A stretch of DNA of 64,000 nt from Methanobacterium sp. (lineage in GTDB: Archaea; Methanobacteriota; Methanobacteria; Methanobacteriales; Methanobacteriaceae): positions 62,001 through 126,000 of the forward strand of contig JADFDH010000004.1 of NCBI GenBank assembly GCA_018263005.1. The letters run 5' to 3'. Under the pieces are notes generated by a model. It was not told the origin of the DNA. It was given only the letters and a program-made list of their open reading frames with translations, and searched no databases. This document shows, in pieces, positions 54,307 to 63,701 of the stretch. Each line of letters begins with the position of its first letter. The stretch's first letter is position 1. Made by a program: the position numbers and the translations under genes.

Positions 54307-54343
54307 TTAGTATTAACTCACGTATAAAGTTAACTGGGACTAA
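54307..54343. promoter_or_regulatory. interrupted inverted repeat upstream of the protease pair
   Basis: TTAGT-ATTAACT at 54307-54318 and AGTTAA-CTGGG-ACTAA at 54328-54343 form an inverted repeat with a bulge, between the divergent protease operon and the GT-like gene. It could be an operator. Confidence 0.4.
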
Positions 54344-54515
54344 CAAAAAATTAATATACCGGCAATTTATCTACCAAAATAAAAAAAATCATTAAAATTC
54401 AAGTAGAAATAATAAAAAAGATGTCTATCAAAAATAATAGATTTTTAATCTAAAAATCTAAATCTAAATTTGTAAATAACTTATCAGTTGTTAAAGTTAT
54501 TTATTTGTGATAAAA

Positions 54516-56096
54516 ATGAATAACAAATTATATCGGTTTAAAAATGCGATATGGTTAATCCCATCCATATTAACCTTTCTATTGGCATTAATTCCTACAT
54601 TTAATTATCCATGGCCCTTAAGCTGGGATGTGATTTACCATATACAGTATGCTATGGTCTATGCAAAATATGGGTTGGTGTTAACTGATCCGCTATTAAA
54701 TGCTCCTTTCGGCCAGAACATAGGTTATCCGCCATTATACCATCTATTATTAGCCTCATTAGCCATTATAACAAAAATAGACTTCTTCCAAATTGCCCGG
54801 GCACTTCAACCCTTCCTGGCCATGTTCCTGGTTTTATCGGTTAGTTATGTAACAAAAAAGTTCTATGGTGTCGTTGCTGGAGTTTCCGCTGGATTTTTAA
54901 TGATCTCCAGTGTATTAATAGGTCGGATGATCCTTCCTATACCAGAAAACCTGGCCCTAATCTTCCTCCCATTATCAGTCTATTTCTATTATATCTCGTT
55001 AAAGGATAAACAGCTTAAATATGCTTTAATTGCTGGGATAATTTTCATTATTATTATTTTAACCCATCAAGCAGCAGCGTTAATATTATTTTCAATAATA
55101 ACAATTTTTACAGTTATTGAACTAATCCTAACTCGAAATATTAGTGTCTTAAAAAATTATGGTACTTTCCTGGTTCTGGTGGCAATATCAACACTAATAG
55201 GGATAATAGTCCTTCTACTAGAGCAGTCAGACATCATATATTCCATCATAAATAAAGGTATTACATCAGCAACCGGATATATAACCTCAATATCAACTAA
55301 TAGGCCCTTGAATATCCAGGGATATGTTAATAATTTAGGATATCTGGTGTTAATATCTGGAGCCGTAGGGGTGATCGCTGCCATCACCCATAAGCGAAAA
55401 AAAGACCTGTTAATTTTAACTTGGATCCTGCTTATGTTAATATTGAGTGTGACCTACTGGTTTGGTGTCAATGTAATATCCTACAGGTTGCTTATCTATA
55501 TCTTAATACCTTTGGCCATTATCGGTGGTTTAGGAATAAATGAGATTTTTGAGCGGTTAAGAAGTTATAGGGGCATTTCAAATAGATGGGGAGCTATATT
55601 CCTGATATTAATATTCACACTTTCAGTTGTAAGTGGTATTTTTACATTAACAGATCCTAATATCGCCACCTTTGAAGTTAAAACCCAGTACAGTACCCTG
55701 GAGATAGCACCACCCTCCACATCCTTAGTTGATGTTACTGAATGGTTCAATAAAAACGGAGATAGAAATAAATCTATTTTAACCAACAATCTTTTTGCTG
55801 GTACTTTTATTGCTACAGTTACTGGTATACCTATTCATTACGGTTTTGAAGATTTAAATAAAAATATCACCCAAAACGCATTTAAGGATGGTAAAATAGG
55901 CTACATCCTAATGGATAAAAGGTTGAGTTTAAACAACCAGGACGAAACACTGACCCTAATAAATGTTAAATCAGAATTCTACCCCCTAGTATACTTCAGT
56001 AAAAACATATCATCAAACCTTAATGAGTTACTTCCCAGTTATATCAAAGTGGTTTACGAAAATCAGGATTATATAATCTGCCAAATATTAGAGTGA
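54516..56096 (+). CDS. GT-C-like membrane glycosyltransferase
   Basis: A 526-residue protein with many TM helices. The first external loop has SWDVIYHIQYAM with an Asp like the catalytic Asp of GT-C enzymes, then GYPPLYHLLLAS; the C-terminal 130 residues form an external soluble domain (STSLVDVTEWFNKNG to the end). The layout suggests sugar transfer onto lipid- or protein-linked acceptors using a polyprenyl-phosphate sugar. Family name not certain. GTGAT lies before ATG 54516. Confidence 0.7.
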   Translation: MNNKLYRFKNAIWLIPSILTFLLALIPTFNYPWPLSWDVIYHIQYAMVYAKYGLVLTDPLLNAPFGQNIGYPPLYHLLLASLAIITKIDFFQIARALQPFLAMFLVLSVSYVTKKFYGVVAGVSAGFLMISSVLIGRMILPIPENLALIFLPLSVYFYYISLKDKQLKYALIAGIIFIIIILTHQAAALILFSIITIFTVIELILTRNISVLKNYGTFLVLVAISTLIGIIVLLLEQSDIIYSIINKGITSATGYITSISTNRPLNIQGYVNNLGYLVLISGAVGVIAAITHKRKKDLLILTWILLMLILSVTYWFGVNVISYRLLIYILIPLAIIGGLGINEIFERLRSYRGISNRWGAIFLILIFTLSVVSGIFTLTDPNIATFEVKTQYSTLEIAPPSTSLVDVTEWFNKNGDRNKSILTNNLFAGTFIATVTGIPIHYGFEDLNKNITQNAFKDGKIGYILMDKRLSLNNQDETLTLINVKSEFYPLVYFSKNISSNLNELLPSYIKVVYENQDYIICQILE

Positions 56097-56293
56097 GTAT
56101 TTTTTATCTTTAAATCATAAAACAGGACCATCTATCACTTATTAATGAAATTTAAAATTTTAATAAATAACATCAAAGGCAAACTGAACATTCCTAATGA
56201 TGTATAATTCCATATTTTTTCTTTAAACTGGTGATAATTTATATGCCAGTTAGGACTATGTATATAGAGAACTTAATTCAAGTGAGGGTCACT

Positions 56294-58012
56294 ATGAAAA
56301 AGATTAAAATCATTGAAACAGCATTTCGTGATGCACACCAATCGCTCCTGGCAACCAGAATGCGAACCAGAGACATGTTACCCATTGCCGAAGAAATGGA
56401 TAAGGTTGGATATTTCTCCCTGGAATCATGGGGAGGTGCCACCTTTGACACCTGCATCCGTTATCTAAACGAAGACCCCTGGGAAAGACTGAGACAACTC
56501 AAAGAGGTTGTCAAAAAAACACCATTACAGATGCTTCTCCGTGGTCAAAACCTAGTAGGATACAAGCATTACCCTGATGATATCGTGCGTAAGTTTGTGG
56601 AGAAATCATATGAAAATGGTGTGGATGTTTTTAGAATATTTGATGCATTAAATGATATAAGAAACATGGAAATGGCCATCAAAGTAGCTAAAGAACAAGG
56701 ATCTCACGTACAAGGAACTATTAGCTACACAACCAGCCCATATCATACATTAGATTCCTATATAGATTTCGCCAAACAATTAGAAGATTTAAACTGTGAT
56801 TCTGTAGCTGTAAAGGATATGGCCGGGCTTATATCACCCCATGATACCTATGAATTAATCAAAACCCTTAAAGAAGAAACAAATCTTATGGTTAACTTAC
56901 ACTGCCACTGTACCAGTGGAATGACCCCTATGAGTTATTATGCTGCTTGTCAGGCTGGTGTAGACCTTCTAGACACTGCGATATCACCTTTATCTTGGGG
57001 AGCATCACAGCCACCGACTGAAAGTATGGTTGCTGCGCTTAAGGATACGCCTTATGATACAGGATTAGATCTGAAGCTTCTAAAACATATCAAAGAATAT
57101 TTTGAAGAAATAAGGAAGAAATACAGTAGCATCATAGATCCTATTTCAGAAAAAGTAGACACTGATGTTTTAATCTATCAGATCCCAGGAGGAATGCTTT
57201 CAAACTTCGTATCACAGCTAAAAAATCAGAACGCAGTGGATAGATATGAAGACGTGCTCAAAGAAGTACCTAAAGTTCGAGAAGACCTTGGATACCCCCC
57301 ATTGGTAACCCCAACCAGCCAAATTGTGGGAATTCAGGCTGTGATGAACGTTTTAGGTGGAGAAAGATATAAGAACGTGACCAAGGAAGTTAAGGAGTAT
57401 ATAAAAGGTTTCTACGGTAGACCACCTGCACCGATCAATGAAGAAATTGCCCATAAAATCATTGGTGATGAAGAACGCATCACTGTAAGACCCGCTGATC
57501 TATTAGAGCCCGAACTAGATAAATACCGCCAAGAAGGCGAAAAATTAGGTATAATCAAAAAAGAAGAAGATGTCCTAACCTATGCCCTTTATCCGCCTGT
57601 AGCTTTAAAATTCCTTCGTGGTGAAGTAGAAGAAGAAACACTAAAACCACCTGAGGAAAAAATTGATCAAGAAGAGCCAACAGGCTTACCTACAGAATAT
57701 TCTGTTGATGTGGATGGAGAAATATTCGATGTTAAAATAACCCCCGTAGGATATATGGAAATTGAAGCCATATCCAACAAGACCCCCAATGGAAATGTGG
57801 AAGGCGGAGTTAGCGCAACTATGCAAGGTATGATCTTAAAACTTAAGGTAAACAAAGGTGATCAGATAAACGAAGGTGATGTGGTGGCCGTATTAGAGGC
57901 TATGAAAATGGAAAACGACGTCCATGCTCCACATCCTGGGACGGTGGAAGAGATTTTCATCGATGAGGGCGACACAGTTGACTCTGGGGATGTTCTAATG
58001 GTTATCAAATAG
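56294..58012 (+). CDS. pycB: pyruvate carboxylase subunit B (biotin-carrying)
   Basis: A 572-residue carboxyltransferase with N-terminal barrel (ETAFRDAHQSLLATRMRT, VKDMAGLISP, LHCHCTSGMT with metal ligands) and C-terminal biotinyl domain with biotinyl-Lys in EAMKMEN. It makes oxaloacetate from pyruvate with PycA, which is not in the window. GTGAGGG precedes ATG 56294. An ATG at 56243 also has GGTGAT and would add a 17-residue extension in frame, so start is uncertain. Confidence 0.93.
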   Translation: MKKIKIIETAFRDAHQSLLATRMRTRDMLPIAEEMDKVGYFSLESWGGATFDTCIRYLNEDPWERLRQLKEVVKKTPLQMLLRGQNLVGYKHYPDDIVRKFVEKSYENGVDVFRIFDALNDIRNMEMAIKVAKEQGSHVQGTISYTTSPYHTLDSYIDFAKQLEDLNCDSVAVKDMAGLISPHDTYELIKTLKEETNLMVNLHCHCTSGMTPMSYYAACQAGVDLLDTAISPLSWGASQPPTESMVAALKDTPYDTGLDLKLLKHIKEYFEEIRKKYSSIIDPISEKVDTDVLIYQIPGGMLSNFVSQLKNQNAVDRYEDVLKEVPKVREDLGYPPLVTPTSQIVGIQAVMNVLGGERYKNVTKEVKEYIKGFYGRPPAPINEEIAHKIIGDEERITVRPADLLEPELDKYRQEGEKLGIIKKEEDVLTYALYPPVALKFLRGEVEEETLKPPEEKIDQEEPTGLPTEYSVDVDGEIFDVKITPVGYMEIEAISNKTPNGNVEGGVSATMQGMILKLKVNKGDQINEGDVVAVLEAMKMENDVHAPHPGTVEEIFIDEGDTVDSGDVLMVIK

Positions 58013-58080
58013 TATAGGATAAAATTATATTCCCCTATATTATTTTTTTAGGGCAAGATTATTCATTTAGATAATTTTTT

Positions 58081-58773
58081 TTATATATTTTTATCAGTTT
58101 TATATTCAACATCTGAGACTCCGACAAGATTAAATGCTCTTCTACGCCGGATGCAAGATTCACATACCCCACAGTGTACATCTTCTCCCATATAACAGGA
58201 ATAAGTTAATTCAAGAGGTGCATTTATGCCCATACCTAATTTTACAATGTCCATTTTTATCATGTTTATTAGTGGCGCTTCAATTTTTATATCATAGAGA
58301 GATCCGACTTCCAGAACATGGTTAAAAGAGTTTAAAAAGTTTTTTGAGTTATCTGGAAATGTATTTGCCTCCTCTAAATCCCAGCCAACTATTATTTTTT
58401 CAGCATCTAGAGCTTCTGCATAAGAAGTGGCTATGGATGTAAATACTATATTTCGACCGGGAACCCATACTTTCCGGGCTGTTTCATCGACAATTTCTTT
58501 TACATCTAATTCATCAATTCCTAACTCAGGAACTTCTTCATCAGTGGTTAATGCTGATTTTCCCAGATTTTTTAACCAGGGGATGTCTATAATAGTTTGT
58601 TCAAGTCCTAATTCTTCGCAAATTGCCTTAGATGATCGGATTTCCATATCAGCGCTTCTTTGACCGTAATCGAAGGTTAGTGCATGAATATCATATTTAT
58701 CCTTATAGTATACAGTTGCCACGGTGGAATCCAACCCACCGGAAAGAACAGTAATTGCTTTTGTTTTAGTCAT
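58081..58773 (-). CDS. queC: 7-cyano-7-deazaguanine synthase
   Basis: A 230-residue adenine-nucleotide alpha-hydrolase with PP-loop VLSGGLDST, FDYGQRS, VPGRNIVF and the zinc site CYMGEDVHCGVCESC. It converts carboxydeazaguanine to preQ0, in archaea a precursor of archaeosine in tRNA. AAGGTAA precedes the ATG. It follows larC by 10 nt on the same strand. Confidence 0.95.
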   Translation of the reverse strand: MTKTKAITVLSGGLDSTVATVYYKDKYDIHALTFDYGQRSADMEIRSSKAICEELGLEQTIIDIPWLKNLGKSALTTDEEVPELGIDELDVKEIVDETARKVWVPGRNIVFTSIATSYAEALDAEKIIVGWDLEEANTFPDNSKNFLNSFNHVLEVGSLYDIKIEAPLINMIKMDIVKLGMGINAPLELTYSCYMGEDVHCGVCESCIRRRRAFNLVGVSDVEYKTDKNI

Positions 58774-58783
58774 TTATGTTACC

Positions 58784-59998
58784 TTAAATTAGTGTTTGTT
58801 CATCTAAAATCCTTTTAAATGTATCATTTGCCATTTTCATTATGTTTTTAAGAGGTATACCTGTCTTATCAGAGATTGATCGCGCATCCTCATATTCCGG
58901 TGCAATGCTGATGATTTCTTCAGCAATCAGTCCTACTTTAATATCTATTTTAAACTTATCATCAGCAATTTCCATTTCAATTGGTATGATTTTCCTTTCT
59001 GCAATATTCCTATGTACATATGGCAATACCCTAACTCCAAGTGTTCCTGTCTCCCTTATTATTGCTTCTGATATTTTTCCTGAGTTCTCGGGTTTGGTTA
59101 TTACTCTTAAAAGATGTCCTGGTCTGTTCTTTTTGGATATAGTAGGTATCATCGTTACATCTAGAGCACCCTCATCCATTAGATTTTTGAAAGTATGACC
59201 CAATATTTCACCGGTAACGTTGTCCACATTGGTTTCTAAAATAGATATTTTATCTGTGGCCACAGGTGATTGGCCAGTAAAAACCCTTAATGTGTTGGGA
59301 AAGGTTAAATCCAATTTTCCAGCCCCATATCCTACTTTACTGGTTATTAAAAGAGGACAATAGTCTAAAAACTCGTCTACCACAACCTTAAGGATAGCAG
59401 CTCCTGTAGGTGTGGTTAATTCTTTTTTAATAGGACCTCCAAATACTGGAATATTTTTTAGTATCTCAATTGTTGCCGGTGCAGGTATACTCATTGAACC
59501 ATGTGACGATTCATTCCTCCCCCCACCCAGTGCCACCGGCAGTCCGTAAATTTTCTGGGAGTCTAGTTGTAATTGGTAATAGCAATACGCAGCACCTATA
59601 ACATCAGCCACCGCATCTGCAGCTCCCACCTCATGGAAATGGACTTTATCTAAACTGGTTCCATGTACCCTGGATTCTGCTTCTGCAATAACGGTGTATA
59701 CTTTTATGGCAAATTTCATCATATCAGAGGTGATTTTAACATGGTCAATTTCATTTAAACGGCTTAATAGTTCGTTGTATGTGATGGACTTTTTATCCTG
59801 ACATTTTACTTGAACATAGGTGGCCCTGATTCCTGATTTTTGAATTTTATTTATATTTACTTTGATATCTCCAAAAAATGAGGCATAATATTCCATTACC
59901 TCCTTTAAATCTTCATGATTTACTCCCAGATCACAAAACGCACCAATTACCATATTTCCTGCTATACCTGCATTTTGTGGATCGATTACTACTACCAT
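58784..59998 (-). CDS. larC: LarC-like nickel pincer cofactor/DUF111 protein
   Basis: A 404-residue DUF111 protein: DPQNAGIAGNMVIGAF, VHFHEVGAADAVADVIGA, HGSMSIPAPATIEIL, TTPTGAAIL, LETNVDNVTGEILGH and RETGTLGVRV. LarC inserts nickel into the pincer cofactor of lactate racemase in bacteria. No larA, larB or larE is nearby; methanogen homologs may act on another nickel cofactor. AGGTGA precedes the ATG. Confidence 0.88.
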   Translation of the reverse strand: MVVVIDPQNAGIAGNMVIGAFCDLGVNHEDLKEVMEYYASFFGDIKVNINKIQKSGIRATYVQVKCQDKKSITYNELLSRLNEIDHVKITSDMMKFAIKVYTVIAEAESRVHGTSLDKVHFHEVGAADAVADVIGAAYCYYQLQLDSQKIYGLPVALGGGRNESSHGSMSIPAPATIEILKNIPVFGGPIKKELTTPTGAAILKVVVDEFLDYCPLLITSKVGYGAGKLDLTFPNTLRVFTGQSPVATDKISILETNVDNVTGEILGHTFKNLMDEGALDVTMIPTISKKNRPGHLLRVITKPENSGKISEAIIRETGTLGVRVLPYVHRNIAERKIIPIEMEIADDKFKIDIKVGLIAEEIISIAPEYEDARSISDKTGIPLKNIMKMANDTFKRILDEQTLI

Positions 59999-60068
59999 CG
60001 TTCTTTCACCTTATAAAAATTAATTTTCTTCTTGTAATAGATAATCTTTATTTTATAAATATGAAACC

Positions 60069-60833
60069 TTATTCTATCGTGAAACTGCAGTAATCATCCC
60101 CGGTAGCATAACATTTGGTTTCAGTAACTTCCTGGGGGTTTTGGTAGTGAGCAGAAAACAGTGCTTTAAGCAATCCAGTATCGAATGCACAAGCTGTTTT
60201 TCCTAAATATGGCAAACCCTTACATTCAAAACAATCGTATACATTTATCACCAATGGATCAATGCTTCTCACTTCAACTCTGCCCAGTTGATGGGTCTGC
60301 CAGAATAAAGCTATATTTTCAAGGAACTGTTGGTCCTGAGTATCTTTCAAAGATGGGTATAGTGTTTCACCTACTTTTATCCCTGCTTCATGTAATATGG
60401 GGTCTATACTTAGTCCTTGACTTATTAGAGATACTCTTATGGTTTGGAATAATAGGCGGAAAAATTCAAATGGACTGCCATCACTTTCCAAGTAGCTGTG
60501 TATGTATTTTTCTAAATCCTCAGTGAAAAGTTTTTCACGGGATAATTCTCCCAGATATTCTGATTTAATGGAGAAAATTTTCTTTCTGGCATCATCTGGA
60601 TCTGGTCTTGATGCAATCACTCCTTCATCAGTTAATTTTTTTAGATGTTCTGAGACGGTTGATTTAGCTTTTCCTGATAATAATACTATTTCATCAAATT
60701 TTCTTTCTTTTTCTCGGAGAAGATTTAGTATCTTTATTCTCATGGGACTATCTATTATATATAATCCCTTAGCAGTGGAGAATAATTCTATCTGCTCGTT
60801 ATAAGGGGATTCCTGATCCAAAGAAATCAACAA
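60069..60833 (-). CDS. msvR: MsvR-type redox regulator (winged helix + V4R)
   Basis: A 254-residue protein: winged helix (about 20-95) with SPMRIKILNLLREKERKFDEIVLLSGKAKSTVSEHLKKL, and a C-terminal V4R domain (about 140-254) with cysteines in DCFECKG, TACAFD, TKCYA and DYCSF. This is the layout of the methanogen regulator MsvR, which senses redox state via V4R cysteines. It is divergent from a rubredoxin-Hcp gene; palindromes lie between. No ATG or Shine-Dalgarno marks the start; TTG 60833 or 60830 is best. Confidence 0.8.
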   Translation of the reverse strand: MLISLDQESPYNEQIELFSTAKGLYIIDSPMRIKILNLLREKERKFDEIVLLSGKAKSTVSEHLKKLTDEGVIASRPDPDDARKKIFSIKSEYLGELSREKLFTEDLEKYIHSYLESDGSPFEFFRLLFQTIRVSLISQGLSIDPILHEAGIKVGETLYPSLKDTQDQQFLENIALFWQTHQLGRVEVRSIDPLVINVYDCFECKGLPYLGKTACAFDTGLLKALFSAHYQNPQEVTETKCYATGDDYCSFTIE

Positions 60834-60903
60834 AATTTTTAATTATACAGTTACATAAATATTACAATTTTATTTGGATTTATTCTTCATTTGGTAACCA
60901 CAA

Positions 60904-60911
60904 CATATAAA
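60904..60911 (+). promoter_or_regulatory. TATA box of the rubredoxin-Hcp gene
   Basis: The tract catataaata is an archaeal box A about 60 nt before ATG 60971. It lies just before the inverted repeats, so a bound repressor could overlap the transcription start. Confidence 0.65.
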
Positions 60912-60916
60912 TACTC

Positions 60917-60956
60917 TTGTTCGTAGATCATAGAACATTCGGTATAAAACGAACAA
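60917..60956. promoter_or_regulatory. overlapping inverted repeats: putative MsvR operator
   Basis: Three nested dyads: TGTTC-N10-GAACA (60918-60937), TTCG-N8-CGAA (60938-60953), and TTGTTCG (60917-60923) with CGAACAA (60950-60956). The TTCG/CGAA half-sites resemble those described for MsvR. They lie at the expected transcription start downstream of the TATA box, a usual repressor position. Confidence 0.7.
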
Positions 60957-60970
60957 CTAGGTGATAGATT

Positions 60971-62449
60971 ATGAAAAAGTACAGATGCATAGTATGTGAT
61001 TATGTATATGATCCAGTTAAAGGAGACCCAGATAATGGAATTAAACCAGGAACTGAATTCAAAGATTTACCTGATGATTGGTTATGTCCTCTATGCGGTG
61101 TAGGTAAAGATCAATTCGTCCCCCTCGATGAAAAAAGTGAAGAAACTAATAAAGAAATTGATATGTTCTGTTATCAATGCTCACAAACAGCAAAGGGCAC
61201 CGGCTGTACAGTTAAAGGAGTGTGCGGTAAAGAACCTACGGTAGCTCGTTTGCAGGATAATCTGTTATTTGCCATTAAAGGAATATCTGCCTATCTATAT
61301 CATGCCCGGGAACTGGGGTATACTGATCCAGAGGTTGATGCCTTTATTGAAAAGGGTTTCTATACCACATTAACCAATGTCAACTTCGATGCCATGGATC
61401 TTGTCAAGTTGGCACTAGAAGCAGGAGAAATGAATATAAAAACTATGCAACTACTAAAAAAAGCCCATATCGATAATTATGGGGAACCAGTGCCAACGGA
61501 AGTTCCCACCGGGACTAAAAAAGGACATGGTATAATCGTTACCGGACATAGCCTAAAAGCACTGGAAGAACTGCTCAAACAAACTGAAGGAAAAGGAATA
61601 AATATTTACACACATTCAGAGACCATGCCCGCCCATGGATACCCAGGATTACATAAATATCCGCATTTGGTGGGCCAATTAGGAAAAGCATGGTTTGATC
61701 AAAAGGAAACCTTCTCCAAGTACCCAGTAGCTATACTAGCCACATCTAACTGTGTACTACTACCCAAGGACGAATATAAAGATAGATTATTCACCTCTGG
61801 AGTAGCTCAAGTACCCGATGTAATACACATCGAAGATTACGATTTCACACCAGTTATAGAAAAGGCTTTATCTTTACCAGAATTACCTGAAGAACCAGGA
61901 AAAATTGTCTTAACCACCGGATTTGGAGCCAGCACCATACTCTCTCTTAAAGATAAAATAAAAGAATTGGTGAAAGCAGGTAAGATAAAAAGATTCTTCC
62001 TGGTGGGAGGATGCGACTCACCACTACCCATGGCCAAATATTACCGGGAATTCGTGGAAAAACTACCAGAAGACACCATCGTTCTCACATTAGCTTGTGG
62101 TAAATACCGGTTCAATGACTTACAACTGGGTGATATCGAAGGCATACCCCGATTAATAGATCTGGGACAATGTAATGATGCCATTGTAGGAATTGACATA
62201 GTTGCTGCCTTATCAGAGTTATTCGGACTGGAGATCAATGATCTACCATTGACCTTTATACTAAGCTGGATGGAGCAAAAAGCTGCTGCTATTTTATGGA
62301 GTTTACTATATCTGAACATAAAAGATATGTATTTAGGACCCATCATACCAGGATGGGCCAATGACGATATAGTTAATTACCTGGTGGAAAACTATGGTAT
62401 CACGCCTATTGGTGATCCAGAAGAAGATATTAAGAAAATAATGGGATAA
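60971..62449 (+). CDS. hcp: rubredoxin–hydroxylamine reductase (hybrid-cluster protein) fusion
   Basis: A 492-residue fusion. Residues 1-52 are rubredoxin (C6-x2-C9, C39-x2-C42). From residue 64 comes Hcp: C67-x2-C70-x8-C79-x5-C85 binds the cubane, and ETMPAHGYPG, SNCVLLP, GGCDSPL, ACGKYRFN and SWMEQKAA hold hybrid-cluster ligands. The Hcp part is short, as in class III. Hcp reduces hydroxylamine or NO and can act as S-nitrosylase; fused rubredoxin probably supplies electrons. AGGTGAT precedes the ATG. MsvR is divergent. Confidence 0.92.
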   Translation: MKKYRCIVCDYVYDPVKGDPDNGIKPGTEFKDLPDDWLCPLCGVGKDQFVPLDEKSEETNKEIDMFCYQCSQTAKGTGCTVKGVCGKEPTVARLQDNLLFAIKGISAYLYHARELGYTDPEVDAFIEKGFYTTLTNVNFDAMDLVKLALEAGEMNIKTMQLLKKAHIDNYGEPVPTEVPTGTKKGHGIIVTGHSLKALEELLKQTEGKGINIYTHSETMPAHGYPGLHKYPHLVGQLGKAWFDQKETFSKYPVAILATSNCVLLPKDEYKDRLFTSGVAQVPDVIHIEDYDFTPVIEKALSLPELPEEPGKIVLTTGFGASTILSLKDKIKELVKAGKIKRFFLVGGCDSPLPMAKYYREFVEKLPEDTIVLTLACGKYRFNDLQLGDIEGIPRLIDLGQCNDAIVGIDIVAALSELFGLEINDLPLTFILSWMEQKAAAILWSLLYLNIKDMYLGPIIPGWANDDIVNYLVENYGITPIGDPEEDIKKIMG

Positions 62450-62485
62450 ATCACTATTTCTTTTAAAAAAAACAGAGAGGAGTTC

Positions 62486-62824
62486 ATGAAGATTGTAAAA
62501 TTAAATGACACCAAAATAGCAGAAACACCCCATAAAGTGGATGTAAGAAAATTATACGATACTGAAAATGCCCTTACCGTTCACATAACACTGCAACCTG
62601 GAGAAAAGCTAATAAGACACATTACCCCTGTTGATGTTTTTTTCTACGTTTTAGAAGGCACAGGTATAGTGGAAATTGGGGATGAAAAAAAGGAAGTAAC
62701 TAAAGACACTTTAATAGACAGTCCTGCTAAAATTCCCCATTGTTGGTATAATGAAAGTGATCAACTCCTGCGCTTTTTGGTGGTTAAGGTTCCAAGACCC
62801 ATCCAAGAAACCAAATTATTGTAG
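62486..62824 (+). CDS. cupin domain protein
   Basis: A 112-residue single cupin: VHITLQPGEKLIRHITPVDVFFYVLEGTGIVEIGDE and DSPAKIPHCWYNESD. The usual G-x5-H-x-H-x3,4-E motif reads G-x5-H-x5..., with one clear first-motif His (IRHITP) and a second-motif His (PHCWYN). GAGGAG precedes the ATG. It lies 36 nt after hcp and may belong to the same stress operon. Substrate unknown. Confidence 0.82.
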   Translation: MKIVKLNDTKIAETPHKVDVRKLYDTENALTVHITLQPGEKLIRHITPVDVFFYVLEGTGIVEIGDEKKEVTKDTLIDSPAKIPHCWYNESDQLLRFLVVKVPRPIQETKLL

Positions 62825-62869
62825 TTAATAAATAAATACTGATTATAGATAATATAATGGAGATTTAAA

Positions 62870-63082
62870 ATGCCTAAAAATGAGATAGATGAAGATAAAG
62901 CATTTGAACAAGCATTAAAAGGTAAAATGGGGTGGAAATGCTCCTGTTCCCTGGATATAATCGATAAAGAAAGCACACTACGCAGCGTAAGTTGTAAAAG
63001 TTGTGGTAAAATATTTAAAACAAATAAAGATACAGATCTATGCTTTGATTGTGAAAAAACTCATAAAAAAATAGAACCATGA
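62870..63082 (+). CDS. six-cysteine putative metal-binding protein
   Basis: A 70-residue protein with C24-x-C26, C42-x2-C45 and C58-x2-C61, a zinc-ribbon or rubredoxin-like arrangement. GGAGAT precedes the ATG. It follows the cupin gene by 45 nt and may be part of the MsvR-controlled operon. A GAAGA-N7-TCTTC dyad follows the stop. Family not recognised. Confidence 0.65.
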   Translation: MPKNEIDEDKAFEQALKGKMGWKCSCSLDIIDKESTLRSVSCKSCGKIFKTNKDTDLCFDCEKTHKKIEP

Positions 63083-63290
63083 AGATTATATTTCTTCAAT
63101 AATCACTGCTAAATATTTATTTGTCATCTTCAATAGTCCACCATATAAATCTAATTTTTTCTTATTTTTAAGTTTTTATATCGATCTTTATTCATTTTCA
63201 TAGATTCAGATGTGTTTTATAATATCTGTATTTTTAATATTTTGAATAAAAAAATCTAAACACCATTAAAAAAAAGTTTGATTAAATAAT

Positions 63291-63641
63291 TTAAAATTTC
63301 TTTTGGGTTTCTTTCATCTTTTTTCCTACTATTATTTTGCGTATTGGAACTTGTAGAATGGTGAATTTTTCACCCTGCAATTCTTTACATATTAATTCCG
63401 CCATGTTATCCACTTCTCTTTCATCGACTATGGTACAAATCAATACTGCAGATGTAGCAAATTTATGGATCATACCAATGGCCGATTTAGGATCTTCTTT
63501 AATAGTAAAACCCTTCCAATCCTCTGGAGACATGCCCCTGTATTCTAAAATATAGAAACCCGTTATACCTGCACTGGTAAGGGCATTCATAGCCTTACCC
63601 AGATTTTCCATTTCCACAAAGACCCTAAGATGAACTTTCAT
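63291..63641 (-). CDS. PII-like/ferredoxin-fold small protein
   Basis: A 116-residue protein with strand/helix order MKVHLRVFVEMENLGKAMNALTSAGITGFYILEY, SAVLICTIVDEREVDNMAELICKEL and FTILQVPIRKIIVG, similar to PII-like trimeric proteins (MJ1244-like, from memory). It may sense a small molecule. No amtB or nitrogen gene is adjacent. Confidence 0.6.
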   Translation of the reverse strand: MKVHLRVFVEMENLGKAMNALTSAGITGFYILEYRGMSPEDWKGFTIKEDPKSAIGMIHKFATSAVLICTIVDEREVDNMAELICKELQGEKFTILQVPIRKIIVGKKMKETQKKF

Positions 63642-63701
63642 AAAACCACCTACTATATATTGATTATATTATTCATTATAATTATAGATATTGGTGATTA
63701 A

